Of a stretch of DNA of 64,000 nt, positions 54,445 to 62,845 are shown piece after piece. The position numbers and the translations under genes are program-made. The DNA is from Massilia aurea. Lineage in GTDB: Bacteria; Pseudomonadota; Gammaproteobacteria; Burkholderiales; Burkholderiaceae_D. The notes below the pieces were generated by a model. That model was not told the DNA's origin. It saw only the letters and a list, made by a program, of their open reading frames with translations, and made no database searches. Location of the stretch: the NCBI RefSeq assembly GCF_024753205.1, contig NZ_JANUGZ010000001.1, forward strand, positions 682,001-746,000. The letters are read 5' to 3'. Every line of letters starts with the position of its first letter. Positions within the stretch are counted from its first letter, which is position 1.

Positions 54445-54480
54445 TTGCGCACTGATTGCGCACTAATTGCGCACTGATCA
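54430..54480 (+). repeat. 11-bp tandem repeat across the usp stop codon
   Basis: CTGATTGCGCA occurs three times exactly, a fourth copy has one change (CTA), and a partial CTGAT follows. The first copy encodes the last residues of the stress protein and its stop. The duplication therefore lies downstream of the CDS and reaches the start region of the next ORF. Confidence 0.85.
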
Positions 54481-54484
54481 CACC

Positions 54485-54870
54485 ATGGGCTTTCGCCATT
54501 ATCCGGGCGGTGGGGCGGGCGCCATCGGCGCCGCCATTCGCCATGCCCGGCGCCGCCTGTGCGAGCGCCTGGCGTGTGCGCTCGATCCTGTCCGCACGCC
54601 GGACGCTCATTTCGTGCGCGAGTTTCCCGTGCTGGTGGCCCGGGTCGAAGCGGGATTCCGGCACGAAGAAACGGTGATGGAATTGCTCGACTATCACAGC
54701 CTGCACGATCACCTGGCCGACAACGCCGTCGTCCTGGCGGCGCTGCACCGCGCCTTGCCGCTGATCGAAGACGGCGACATCGCGCTCGGCCGGCGGCTCG
54801 TTGCGGCGCTGCTCGACCTGCTCTCGCTCCATCGCATCTCCACCGACCTCGCACTGGTGACGATGCCTAA
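54485..54870 (+). CDS. Hemerythrin-like ORF with unresolved 3' end
   Basis: From ATG 54485 about 126 codons look like a bacterial hemerythrin helix bundle: FRHEETVMELLDYHSLHDHL followed by LDLLSLHRISTDLALV, where H-x4-D is the usual last ligand pair. The expected HFxxEE and HxxxH ligands read GFRHEE and HLADN, so two iron ligands seem replaced (Gly and Asn). There is no in-frame stop until 55684; the later part is antisense to the flavin reductase and looks non-coding. TAA at 54868 in the next frame is where the gene would end after a one-base shift. No ribosome site is obvious. It may be a decaying gene. Confidence 0.5.
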
Positions 54871-54883
54871 AGCGCCCCCCGGG

Positions 54884-54906
54884 CCGCCAGGGCAGCCACC
54901 TGGCGG
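54884..54906 (-). terminator. Hairpin downstream of the flavin reductase
   Basis: CCGCCAGG and CCTGGCGG flank a 7-base loop, 20 bases after the flavin reductase stop. There is no T-run on the minus strand, so a weak terminator only. Confidence 0.35.
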
Positions 54907-54925
54907 GGGCACTGAAGCGACGCGA

Positions 54926-55468
54926 CTACTTCAAGCCGTCGCGCTGACGCCGGATCACCTTGCCGGCCACCATAAACGTGCCATCGCCCTTGTAATGCAG
55001 CGTTTCCGGATGCCGCGGCCGCGCCGCCGCGCGCGCTGCCACCACTTCCCAGATGAAAAAGTCGTAGCGCTCGACCAGGCTGTCGTCATGCAGCCGGCAC
55101 TCGAACTGGGCATGGCATTCGCGGATGGATGGCGGCACCACCAGTTCGCTGGACTCCGGCGTCAGGCCGAACGTGGCGAACTTGTCGATGTCGGCACCGG
55201 ACGTCGAGCCCACGCCCAGCACCGCCTCGAGCTGGCTGCTGGTGGGCAGGTTGATCACGCACTCGCCGCTGGCGCGGATCAGGCTGTGGCTGTGGTTGGC
55301 GGACGAGATCACGCAGCCGATCAGGGACGGGCTAAATTCCATCACCGTGTGCCAGCCCATCACCATCACGTCGCGCTCGCCGGCGTGGGCGGATGTGACC
55401 AGCACCACCGGTCCCGGCTCCAGGAAACGGCGCACCTCGTGCAGCGGCAGGTCGGGTTTGCGCGCCAT
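54926..55468 (-). CDS. Flavin reductase family protein
   Basis: A 180-aa FMN-binding split-barrel protein. Features are GPVVLVTSAHAGERDVMVMG, HTVMEFSPSLIGCVISSANH and SGECVINLPTSSQLEAV, the flavin-binding segments of this family, and a later DKFATFGLTPE. It would reduce FMN or FAD with NAD(P)H, or act as a flavoenzyme itself. It starts one base after the nitronate monooxygenase stop, so the two are co-translated and may work as a flavin-dependent pair. Confidence 0.87.
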   Translation of the reverse strand: MARKPDLPLHEVRRFLEPGPVVLVTSAHAGERDVMVMGWHTVMEFSPSLIGCVISSANHSHSLIRASGECVINLPTSSQLEAVLGVGSTSGADIDKFATFGLTPESSELVVPPSIRECHAQFECRLHDDSLVERYDFFIWEVVAARAAARPRHPETLHYKGDGTFMVAGKVIRRQRDGLK

Positions 55469-55469
55469 C

Positions 55470-56531
55470 TTATGCTTCGTGCGCCGTGCGCAGTTCTTCG
55501 ACCAGCAACGCCACGAGCTGCGCCGCCGGCATCGGCCGCGCCAGCGCATACGCCTGCCCGGCCCAGTTCACTGAATAGTCGTCGAGCCCCTGGCTGCTGG
55601 CGGCCGCATGCAGCGCCTTGGCGGCGTCGTAGGCAATCGGATAATCGGGCACCGGCGGATGGTCGGGCGCACCGATCTCGCTGAAGAACCGATTGACGAT
55701 GCCGCGCGCCGGCCGGCCTGAAATCGTCGCCGTCACCGCCGTGCCAAGATCGGGCTGCGCGAGCAGCGCGCGGTGGTGCGCGGATGTATTCGCCTCGGGG
55801 CAGGCCAGGAAGGCGGTCCCCATCTGCACGCCACTCGCGCCCAGGCGCAGGCTGGCGGCAATGCCCTGCCCGTCCATGATTCCGCCAGCCGCCACCACCG
55901 GAATCCTCACCGCCTTTGCCAGCAGACGCACCAGCGCGAACGTGCCGAGCGCCGGATCGGGCACCGATGGATCGAAGATACCGCGATGCCCGCCTGCCTC
56001 GTAGCCTTGTGCGACGACGATGTCGATGCCGGCCGCGTCGATGGCGCGCGCTTCAAACGGGTTGGTGGCGGTGGCCATCAGCACGCAGCCGGCGCCGTGC
56101 AGCGCGTCGATCTGCTGCGCGCCAGGCAGGCCGAAATGAAAGCTGACCACGGCCGGGCGCGTGCGCACCAGCACCTCGAGCATGTCGGGGTCGGCCAGAA
56201 AGCTGCGGTAGATTTCGCGCAGCGCCGTCGGCGGCGCCTGGCCCGTGCGCGCGAAGTGCGGCGCAAGATGATCCAGCCAGCGCGCCTCGCGCGCCGCGTC
56301 AAGCTGCGCCGGCGCATGCGTAAACAGGTTGACGTTGAACGGGCCGCCCGTCAGCGCCTGCAGCGCGGTGATCGTGCTTTCGGCCTGCGCCGCCGTGCCG
56401 GCGCCCAGTGCGAGCGAGCCCAGACCCCCGGCATCGGTCACGGCGGCCGCCAGCTGCGGCGTGCCGAAACCGGCCATCGGCGCCTGGATGATCGGATGGC
56501 GGATGCCGAGTAGCGAAGTCAGGGTGTTCAC
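55470..56531 (-). CDS. Nitronate monooxygenase
   Basis: A 353-aa FMN-dependent TIM-barrel enzyme of the nitronate monooxygenase/2-nitropropane dioxygenase family. Motifs are GIRHPIIQAPMAGFG at the N-terminus, AQGYEAGGHRGIF in the middle, and AAGGIMDGQGIAASLRLGAS with GVQMGTAFLACPE for phosphate binding. GGAG five bases before GTG 56531 fixes the start. It oxidises alkyl nitronates to carbonyls, protecting against propionate-3-nitronate. It is coupled to the flavin reductase gene downstream. Confidence 0.9.
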   Translation of the reverse strand: MNTLTSLLGIRHPIIQAPMAGFGTPQLAAAVTDAGGLGSLALGAGTAAQAESTITALQALTGGPFNVNLFTHAPAQLDAAREARWLDHLAPHFARTGQAPPTALREIYRSFLADPDMLEVLVRTRPAVVSFHFGLPGAQQIDALHGAGCVLMATATNPFEARAIDAAGIDIVVAQGYEAGGHRGIFDPSVPDPALGTFALVRLLAKAVRIPVVAAGGIMDGQGIAASLRLGASGVQMGTAFLACPEANTSAHHRALLAQPDLGTAVTATISGRPARGIVNRFFSEIGAPDHPPVPDYPIAYDAAKALHAAASSQGLDDYSVNWAGQAYALARPMPAAQLVALLVEELRTAHEA

Positions 56532-56604
56532 GGGCACTCCATGGGCGGTTGAGATTGGTCCACCAGTATAGAGCGTCGTCAGGTACAACGGCTGACGCCC
56601 TGCC

Positions 56605-57090
56605 CTAGCGCGGAATCGACAGCGCCAGCGTTTCCTTCAGTTCTTCCATCACCACATAGCTCTTCGACTGGCCCGCATCGGCCACGTGCAGGATGTCGCC
56701 CAGCAGGCGCCGATACTCGGACATCTCGGGGATACGCGCCTTGATCAGGTAATCGAAGTCGCCCGACACCAGGTGGCATTCGAGCACCTCGGGAATGGCC
56801 AGCATCGCGCGCCGGAAGCGCTCGAAGGCCTTGTCCGATTTCTGGTGCAGGTTGATTTCGACGAACACCAGGATCTGCATGCCCAGCGCCTGCGGATTGA
56901 CGCGCGCGTAGTAGCCCATGATCACGCCGTCACGCTCCATGCGCTTGACGCGCTCGATGCAGGGCGTCAGCGACAGCCCGACCTGCTCGGCCAGGTCTTT
57001 CATGACGATCCGCGCATCCTGCTGCAGCACCGACAGGATGTGCAGGTCGATGCGGTCGAGGATGCGGTTCGAGGCCTTTTGTACGCGCAT
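56605..57090 (-). CDS. Lrp/AsnC family regulator
   Basis: A 161-aa transcription factor. The N-terminal helix-turn-helix is ILDRIDLHILSVLQQDARIV and KDLAEQVGLSLTPCIERVKR; the C-terminal RAM/AsnC domain has MQILVFVEINLHQK and HLVSGDFDYLIKARI, with the ligand loop. GGAG precedes the ATG by seven bases. It is divergent from dadA, which it probably activates in response to alanine, as Lrp-type regulators do in other proteobacteria. Confidence 0.93.
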   Translation of the reverse strand: MRVQKASNRILDRIDLHILSVLQQDARIVMKDLAEQVGLSLTPCIERVKRMERDGVIMGYYARVNPQALGMQILVFVEINLHQKSDKAFERFRRAMLAIPEVLECHLVSGDFDYLIKARIPEMSEYRRLLGDILHVADAGQSKSYVVMEELKETLALSIPR

Positions 57091-57100
57091 GGAGAAACTC

Positions 57101-57114
57101 CGTAATTTTTGCTG
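57101..57114. promoter_or_regulatory. Possible Lrp-type site in the divergent promoter
   Basis: CAGCAAAAATTACG (minus strand) agrees with the first part of the Lrp consensus YAGHAWATT but then diverges. It is just upstream of the regulator start. Weak evidence. Confidence 0.3.
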
Positions 57115-57202
57115 AAAACTGCCGTATTAACAGAAACAATTATCAGGCTTCTGGCGGTACGATGGCAAGCTTTACCAAATCCTGATTCTTTTCGAGGAAA
57201 TT

Positions 57203-58495
57203 ATGCGTGTCATCGTATTGGGCAGTGGCGTGGTCGGCGTCACCACCGCGTATTACCTGGCCCTGGCCGGGCATGAAGTCACCGTGATCGACCGCCAGCC
57301 CGGTCCCGCCCTCGAAACCAGTTTCGCCAATGCCGGCCAGATCTCGCCCGGCTACGCTTCGCCGTGGGCCGCGCCCGGCATTCCGCTGAAAGCCGCGAAA
57401 TGGCTGTTCCAGCGCCATGCGCCGCTGTCGATCAAGCCCGACGGCACGCTGTTCCAGCTGCAGTGGATGTGGGAGATGTACCGCAACTGCGACCCGGCGC
57501 GCTATGCCGTCAACAAGGAGCGCATGGTGCGCCTGGCCGAATACAGCCGCGATTGCATGCGCCAGCTGCGGCGCGACACCGGCATCGCCTACGAAGGCCG
57601 CCAGCAAGGCACCGTGCAGCTATTCCGCACGCAGCAGCAGTTCGACAGCGCCGCCAAGGACATCAACGTGCTGCGCGACGCCGGCGTGGCGTACGAAGTG
57701 CTACAAGGCGCGCAACTGGCGGCGGCCGAACCGGCGCTGGCCAATGTCGCCCACAAGCTGGTCGGCGGCCTGCGCCTGCCGAACGATGAAACGGGCGACT
57801 GCCAGCTGTTTACCACCCGCCTGACCGCGATGGCGCGCGACCTGGGTGTGCGCTTCGAATTCGACACCAAGGTACGCCGCCTGGAACAAGCCGGCGGCGA
57901 GATCGCCGGCATCGTCACCGACAAGGGGGTATTGACGGCCGACCGCTACGTGCTGGCCACCGGCAGCCACACGCGCGCGCTGTTGCAGCGCTGGTTCCCG
58001 GTGCCCGTGTATCCGATGAAGGGGTACTCGCTGACCGTGCCGATCGTCGACGCAGCGCGCGCGCCCGTCTCGACCATCCTCGACGAAACCTACAAGATCG
58101 CCGTGACGCGCTTTGACGACCGCATCCGCGTGGGCGGCATGGCCGAGCTGTCGGGCTTTAACCTCGACCTCAATCCGCGCCGCCGCGAGACGCTCGAACT
58201 GGTTGTCAACGACCTGTTCCCCGGCGCCGGCGACACCGCCCAGGCCAGTTTCTGGACCGGCCTGCGCCCGATGACGCCGGACAGCACGCCGATCGTCGGC
58301 CCCACGCCGCTGCGCAACCTGTTCCTCAACACGGGCCACGGCACGCTGGGCTGGACCATGGCAGCCGGTTCGGCGACGGTCATCGCCGACCTGGTGGGCG
58401 GCAAGACGCCGGCGATCCGCGCCGACGACCTGGCCGTGTTCCGCTATGCCGGCGCGCGCGACGTTTCGCCTGACGCCGAACTGGCGCGGAACTGA
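57203..58495 (+). CDS. dadA: D-amino acid dehydrogenase
   Basis: A 430-aa FAD flavoprotein oxidising D-alanine and other D-amino acids to keto acids, with electrons passed to the respiratory chain. The N-terminal FAD fold is [38 protein letters not shown] and [14 protein letters not shown] are diagnostic DadA segments, and [16 protein letters not shown] is near the C-terminus. GAGG lies before ATG 57203. It is followed after four bases by an alanine racemase and opposed by the Lrp regulator, giving a catabolic D-alanine module. Confidence 0.95.
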   Translation: MRVIVLGSGVVGVTTAYYLALAGHEVTVIDRQPGPALETSFANAGQISPGYASPWAAPGIPLKAAKWLFQRHAPLSIKPDGTLFQLQWMWEMYRNCDPARYAVNKERMVRLAEYSRDCMRQLRRDTGIAYEGRQQGTVQLFRTQQQFDSAAKDINVLRDAGVAYEVLQGAQLAAAEPALANVAHKLVGGLRLPNDETGDCQLFTTRLTAMARDLGVRFEFDTKVRRLEQAGGEIAGIVTDKGVLTADRYVLATGSHTRALLQRWFPVPVYPMKGYSLTVPIVDAARAPVSTILDETYKIAVTRFDDRIRVGGMAELSGFNLDLNPRRRETLELVVNDLFPGAGDTAQASFWTGLRPMTPDSTPIVGPTPLRNLFLNTGHGTLGWTMAAGSATVIADLVGGKTPAIRADDLAVFRYAGARDVSPDAELARN

Positions 58496-58499
58496 GGCA

Positions 58500-59600
58500 A
58501 TGCCGTCCGCAACGCGCGCTGGCGCGTATCTCACCGTCGACCTGCACGCGGTGCGGGCCAACTACCGCCATCTGCGCGCGCTCGGCGGCGTCGAATGCGG
58601 CGCCGTGCTCAAGGCCGATGCGTATGGCCTGGGCATGGCGCCGGTGGCTGCCGCGCTGGTGGCCGAAGGCTGCCGCACGTTCTTCACGGCGCACCTGGAT
58701 GAAGGCATTCGCCTGCGCACGCTCCTGCCGGCCGGGACCACCATCTATGTGATGCACGGCGCGATGCCCGGCGCGGCGCGCGACTGCCTGGCGCACGACC
58801 TGGTGCCGGTGCTGAACGATCCGGGCCAGCTCGAAGAGTGGCGCGCGCTGGCGCGGGAAACCGGCCGCGTGCTGCCGGCCGCGCTGCAGTTCGACACGGG
58901 CATGGCGCGCATGGGCCTGGCCGGCGCGGATGTCGAGCGCCTGCGCCAGGACCCGGCCTGGCTGGATGGCCTGCGCCCGCAACTGGTCATGAGCCACCTG
59001 GCCTGCGCCGACGAAGCCCTGCACCCGATCAATGCGCACCAGCGCCAGCGTTTTGACGCTGTGCGCGCGCTGTTTCCCGGCGTGCCGGGCAGCCTGGCCA
59101 ATTCGTCGGGCGTGTTCCTCGGCCCGGCCTTTCATCACGACCTGCTGCGCCCGGGCGCGGCGCTGTACGGCATCCACCCGCAGCCGGGCGGCGTCAATCC
59201 GCTCGCGCAGGCGGTGTCGCTCGCTGCGCGCGTGGTGCAGCTGCGCAGCATCGACGCGGGCGACATCGTCGGCTACGGCGCGCGCTACGTGGCGCCCGGC
59301 CCGCGCCGCATCGCCACGATCGCCATCGGCTACGCCGACGGCTGGCTGCGCGCATTGAGCGGCCGCTCGTACGCGTATGTCGATGGCGTTGCCGTGCCCT
59401 TCGTCGGCACCGTGTCGATGGACAGCATCACGCTTGACGTGACCGGCGTGCCGGACGAGCGCGTTGCACCGGGCCAGAGCGTCGACCTGCTGTGCGCACA
59501 GCAGACGGTGGACGATGTGGCAGCGCAGGCCGGCACGATCGGGTACGAGGTGCTCACGCGCCTGGGCAGCCGTTTCCACCGAGAGTACATCGGCTTGTAA
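58500..59600 (+). CDS. dadX: Alanine racemase (catabolic type)
   Basis: A 366-aa PLP enzyme interconverting L- and D-alanine. Lys38 in GAVLKADAYGLG carries PLP. The second catalytic Tyr is in VGYGARYVAP (about residue 255). The C-terminal domain has VPFVGTVSMDSITLDVTG. The start is ATG 58500, four bases after the dadA stop, with GAGG just upstream. It supplies DadA with D-alanine in L-alanine catabolism. A cell-wall role is possible as the only racemase, but the operon favours a catabolic one. Confidence 0.93.
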   Translation: MPSATRAGAYLTVDLHAVRANYRHLRALGGVECGAVLKADAYGLGMAPVAAALVAEGCRTFFTAHLDEGIRLRTLLPAGTTIYVMHGAMPGAARDCLAHDLVPVLNDPGQLEEWRALARETGRVLPAALQFDTGMARMGLAGADVERLRQDPAWLDGLRPQLVMSHLACADEALHPINAHQRQRFDAVRALFPGVPGSLANSSGVFLGPAFHHDLLRPGAALYGIHPQPGGVNPLAQAVSLAARVVQLRSIDAGDIVGYGARYVAPGPRRIATIAIGYADGWLRALSGRSYAYVDGVAVPFVGTVSMDSITLDVTGVPDERVAPGQSVDLLCAQQTVDDVAAQAGTIGYEVLTRLGSRFHREYIGL

Positions 59601-59619
59601 CCCGCGGCTTGTAACCCGC
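59592..59619 (+). repeat. 14-bp tandem duplication across the racemase stop codon
   Basis: GGCTTGTAACCCGC occurs twice in direct succession. The first copy contains the last codons and the TAA stop of the racemase gene, so the second copy lies beyond the CDS. Confidence 0.85.
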
Positions 59620-59692
59620 GGGGCTTGATCCACCCTCCACCGGTTACACTATTCGCCCGGCGACCCGCCGTATTCTGGTGAAGAGGTAACCC

Positions 59693-60577
59693 TTGTTTGA
59701 AATCAGCCAGCTGCGCTGCTTCGTTGCGGTCGCCGAAGAGCTGCACTTCAGCCGCGCAGCCGAGCGTCTGAACATGACGCAGCCGCCCCTGAGCCGCCAG
59801 ATCCGCCTGCTCGAACACAGCGTGGGCGTCGCCCTGCTCGAGCGCACCAGCCGCTCCGTCACGCTGACCGCCGCCGGCGCGGCCTTCCTGCCCGAAGCGA
59901 CACGGATCCTGCGACTGGCGCAGGAAGCCGCGGTCAAGGCGCGCCGCACCGCCAGCGGCGAACAGGGTTCGCTGACCATTGGCTTTAGCGCCGCATCGGG
60001 TTACAGCCTGCTGCCAGCTGTCGTGCGCGGCATCCGCCAGGCCTGTCCCCAGGTCGCCCTCAATCTCAAGGAGCTGGTCAGCACGGCGCAGGTCGAAGCG
60101 CTGAACGCCGGTGAAATCGACCTTGGCTTGATGCGCCCCCACACCATCAACAGCGAACTGGAAAGCATCCTGATGGTGACCGAATCGCTGATGCTGGCGA
60201 TCCAGGAAAGCGACGCCCACCTGTGGCCCGAGGCCCCGACGCTGGACTGCTTTCACGGCAAGCCGTTCGTCATGTACTCGCCCTACGAGGCGCGGCCGTT
60301 CTACCAGATGCTGAGCGAACGGTTCGCAAAGGCTGGCGTGGTGCCCGACATCGTCGAGCATATCGGCCAGGTGCACACGATGCTGGCCCTCGTTGGCGCC
60401 GGCATGGGCGCGGCCCTGATCGCGGAAGGCGCGGCCCGGCTGAAGTTCGAAGGCATCGTCCTGCGCAAGGTGGCCACCGACCCGGTGCACCTGGTGGCTA
60501 CCTACCGGCGCGACAGCGACAATCCCGTGCTCGCACTACTCAAGCAACAGGTACTGGCGCCGTTCCACCCTGCCTGA
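59693..60577 (+). CDS. LysR-type transcriptional regulator
   Basis: A 294-aa regulator. The helix-turn-helix is ELHFSRAAERLNMTQPPLSR, and the effector-binding domain includes GSLTIGFSAASGYSLLPAVV and GAGMGAALIAEGAA. AGAGG seven bases before TTG 59693 supports a TTG start. It points the same way as the porin, binding protein and glucarate dehydratase genes, so it probably controls that locus, with an aldarate or related acid as inducer. The inducer is inferred from the downstream enzyme. Confidence 0.92.
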   Translation: MFEISQLRCFVAVAEELHFSRAAERLNMTQPPLSRQIRLLEHSVGVALLERTSRSVTLTAAGAAFLPEATRILRLAQEAAVKARRTASGEQGSLTIGFSAASGYSLLPAVVRGIRQACPQVALNLKELVSTAQVEALNAGEIDLGLMRPHTINSELESILMVTESLMLAIQESDAHLWPEAPTLDCFHGKPFVMYSPYEARPFYQMLSERFAKAGVVPDIVEHIGQVHTMLALVGAGMGAALIAEGAARLKFEGIVLRKVATDPVHLVATYRRDSDNPVLALLKQQVLAPFHPA

Positions 60578-60623
60578 CCGCGGCATTGATTCAATTCCTG
60601 TATTGGTGGCGACAGCCTTTGGA

Positions 60624-60653
60624 TTGATTCGGCATTGATCTCCGCTCTATGAT
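60624..60653 (+). promoter_or_regulatory. Sigma-70 promoter for the porin gene
   Basis: TTGATT and TATGAT are separated by 18 bases, 80 bases upstream of the porin start. Both are 4-5/6 matches to the consensus. Confidence 0.5.
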
Positions 60654-60733
60654 GGACCCAGCCCAAAGCATGCGACTGCTGAAGGCTGCGTACGGATCAC
60701 ATAAGGTCCGACCACATAACAAAGGAGACAGTC

Positions 60734-61807
60734 TTGAAAACAGCAGCAGCGCTTGTCCTGTTACTGGGCGCCGGCACGGCCCATGCCCAAACGTCCGTCG
60801 CGTTCTATGGCCTGGTGGACGCCGCCATCGTCGTCGAGGATGGCGGCACCGCCGGCGGCGTCACCAAGGTCACCAGCGGCGCCGCGGCCGCCTCGCGCTT
60901 CGGCCTGCGCGGCGTGGAAGAGCTGGGCGACGGCATGGCCGCCTTCTTCACGCTTGAAGGCGGCACCAAGATCGACACTGGCGAAATCGACGCCGCCGGC
61001 ACCATCTTCAATCGCCAGGCCTACGTCGGCTTGCGCACCAAGTTCGGCTCGGTGGCGCTCGGGCGCCAGTACACGCCGTATCACACGGCGATGGTCTCGA
61101 TCGTCGACCCGTTCAACACCGGCTATGCGGGCAGTGCCAAGAGCCTGTTTCCCCACAACGGCACCAATATCCGCACCAGCAACACGATCACCTACGCCAC
61201 GCAAAAAAAGAACGGCTTCGACGGCGAACTGGCGTACAGCGTGGGCGAGCAAAGCCGCTCGGCCGCGGGCCGCCAGTTCGGCGGCGCGATTGGCTATGCG
61301 GCCGGCCCGCTGGCCGTGCGCCTTGTCTACAACAACAAGAACACCGATGTCGCGGCCAATGGCGCCACACCTGCGGTGGACCGGTCGATCGGCCGCAACA
61401 TCCTGCTCGCAGCCTCGTACAACGCTGGCTGGATCAAGCTGCACTCGGGCATCAGCAGCGACAAGGGCGACAACGCCGCGCCGCTGATCAACCCCAACAA
61501 CCCGTATGGCGGCGTGCGACCAACGCCGTCAACGGACGGACGCAGCTACCTGCTCGGCATCTCGGCGCCCGTCATGGGCGGCACGCTGCTGGCGTCGGTC
61601 CTGCACAAGGATGACCGCACCCGTTTCAACCAGGATGCCAATGCCTGGGGCATCGGCTACCTGTACGCGCTGTCCAAGCGCACCGGCCTGTACGCCGCCT
61701 ATGGCCACGTCGCCAACCGCAACGGCGCCGGCTACACGGTGGCGAACAATACCGAATCGGGCAGCGGCGACACCGCCTGGAACCTGGGCGTGCGCCACAG
61801 CTTCTGA
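60734..61807 (+). CDS. Gram-negative porin
   Basis: A 357-aa outer-membrane trimeric porin of the betaproteobacterial type. The signal peptide ends AHAQ (about residue 19), followed by SVAFYGLVDAAIVVEDGG and SRFGLRGVEELGDGMAAFF in the first strands, and the C-terminal strand NLGVRHSF ends in Phe as required for BAM recognition. AAAGGAG before TTG 60734 supports the TTG start. It likely admits an aldarate or sugar acid for the downstream enzymes. Confidence 0.92.
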   Translation: MKTAAALVLLLGAGTAHAQTSVAFYGLVDAAIVVEDGGTAGGVTKVTSGAAAASRFGLRGVEELGDGMAAFFTLEGGTKIDTGEIDAAGTIFNRQAYVGLRTKFGSVALGRQYTPYHTAMVSIVDPFNTGYAGSAKSLFPHNGTNIRTSNTITYATQKKNGFDGELAYSVGEQSRSAAGRQFGGAIGYAAGPLAVRLVYNNKNTDVAANGATPAVDRSIGRNILLAASYNAGWIKLHSGISSDKGDNAAPLINPNNPYGGVRPTPSTDGRSYLLGISAPVMGGTLLASVLHKDDRTRFNQDANAWGIGYLYALSKRTGLYAAYGHVANRNGAGYTVANNTESGSGDTAWNLGVRHSF

Positions 61808-61837
61808 GTCCTGACACCATAACAACGAGGAGACACA

Positions 61838-62806
61838 ATGACGATCCGTACCAAAGTTTCATCCCTGTTCATCGGACTGGCAATTCTAGGTGGCGTGCAG
61901 GCAGCAGGTTTTCCAGACAAGGCAATCAATGTCGTCGTGCCGTTCCCGGCGGGCGGCTCCACCGACGCCATCGCGCGCGCCATCGGTCCGAAGGTCAGCG
62001 CCAAACTGGGCCAGCCGTGGGTGGTCGATAACCGGCCGGGCGCCACGGGCGCGCTGGGCGGCGGCTACGTCAAGCGCGCGGCGCCCGATGGCTACACGCT
62101 GATGGTCGCGTCGATTGGCGTGTATTCGGTCAACCCGCTGCTGCAGAAAACGCTGCCCTACGATCCATCAAAAGACTTCGACTTGCTGACCGTGGCCGTG
62201 CAGGCGCCGAACGTGCTGGTGACGAATGCCACGGTGCCGGCCACCACGGTCGCGGACTTCGTCGCCTACCTGAAGAAAAATCCGGACAAGATCACGTTCG
62301 CCACGTCCGGCGCCGGCAGCTCGGACCATCTGACGACGGCGCTGTTCTGGCAAAAGACGGGCACCTCGGGCCTGCACGTGCCGTACAAGGGCGGCGCACC
62401 GGCGATCACCGACCTGCTGGGCGGCCACGCCAACGCATCCTTCCAGAACATCAACGTCGTGCTCAGCCACATCAAGGCCGGTAAACTCAAGGCCCTGGCC
62501 GTCACGGGCAGCAAGCGCTCGGCGGTGCTGCCGAACGTGCCGACGCTGGGCGAAGCCGGCGTCAAGGAAGTCGACGTCTATTCGTGGCAAGGCATTGCGG
62601 CGCCGAAGGGCTTGCCGAAAGACATCAAGGCCACGCTGCACGCGACGATCACGGGCGCACTGCACGATCCGCAGATTGCCGCCAAACTGACCGAACAGGG
62701 TTTCGAGGTCGTGGCCTCAACGCCCGAGCAATTCGCCAAGTTCCAGGCGCAGGAGCTGGCCCGCTGGCGCGAGGTCATCATCAACGGCAAGATCACGCTG
62801 GACTGA
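61838..62806 (+). CDS. TctC/Bug family tripartite tricarboxylate transporter binding protein
   Basis: A 322-aa periplasmic binding protein. The signal peptide covers about 1-24. The mature protein shows FPDKAINVVVPFPAGGSTDA near the N-terminus, GATGALGGGYVKRAAPDGYT and VPYKGGAPAITDLLGGHANA, all typical of Bug proteins. It would bind a carboxylate such as glucarate. The TctAB membrane partners are not in the window and may lie beyond 64000 or elsewhere. Confidence 0.92.
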   Translation: MTIRTKVSSLFIGLAILGGVQAAGFPDKAINVVVPFPAGGSTDAIARAIGPKVSAKLGQPWVVDNRPGATGALGGGYVKRAAPDGYTLMVASIGVYSVNPLLQKTLPYDPSKDFDLLTVAVQAPNVLVTNATVPATTVADFVAYLKKNPDKITFATSGAGSSDHLTTALFWQKTGTSGLHVPYKGGAPAITDLLGGHANASFQNINVVLSHIKAGKLKALAVTGSKRSAVLPNVPTLGEAGVKEVDVYSWQGIAAPKGLPKDIKATLHATITGALHDPQIAAKLTEQGFEVVASTPEQFAKFQAQELARWREVIINGKITLD

Positions 62807-62845
62807 CGCCAAACCCGTTCAACATTTATTTTCAAGCAGCCCATC

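Noticed and set aside
54485-55684. A 399-codon hemerythrin-like protein using the whole open frame
   Set aside because: After about codon 126 the sequence is antisense to the flavin reductase and nitronate monooxygenase and loses any hemerythrin pattern.
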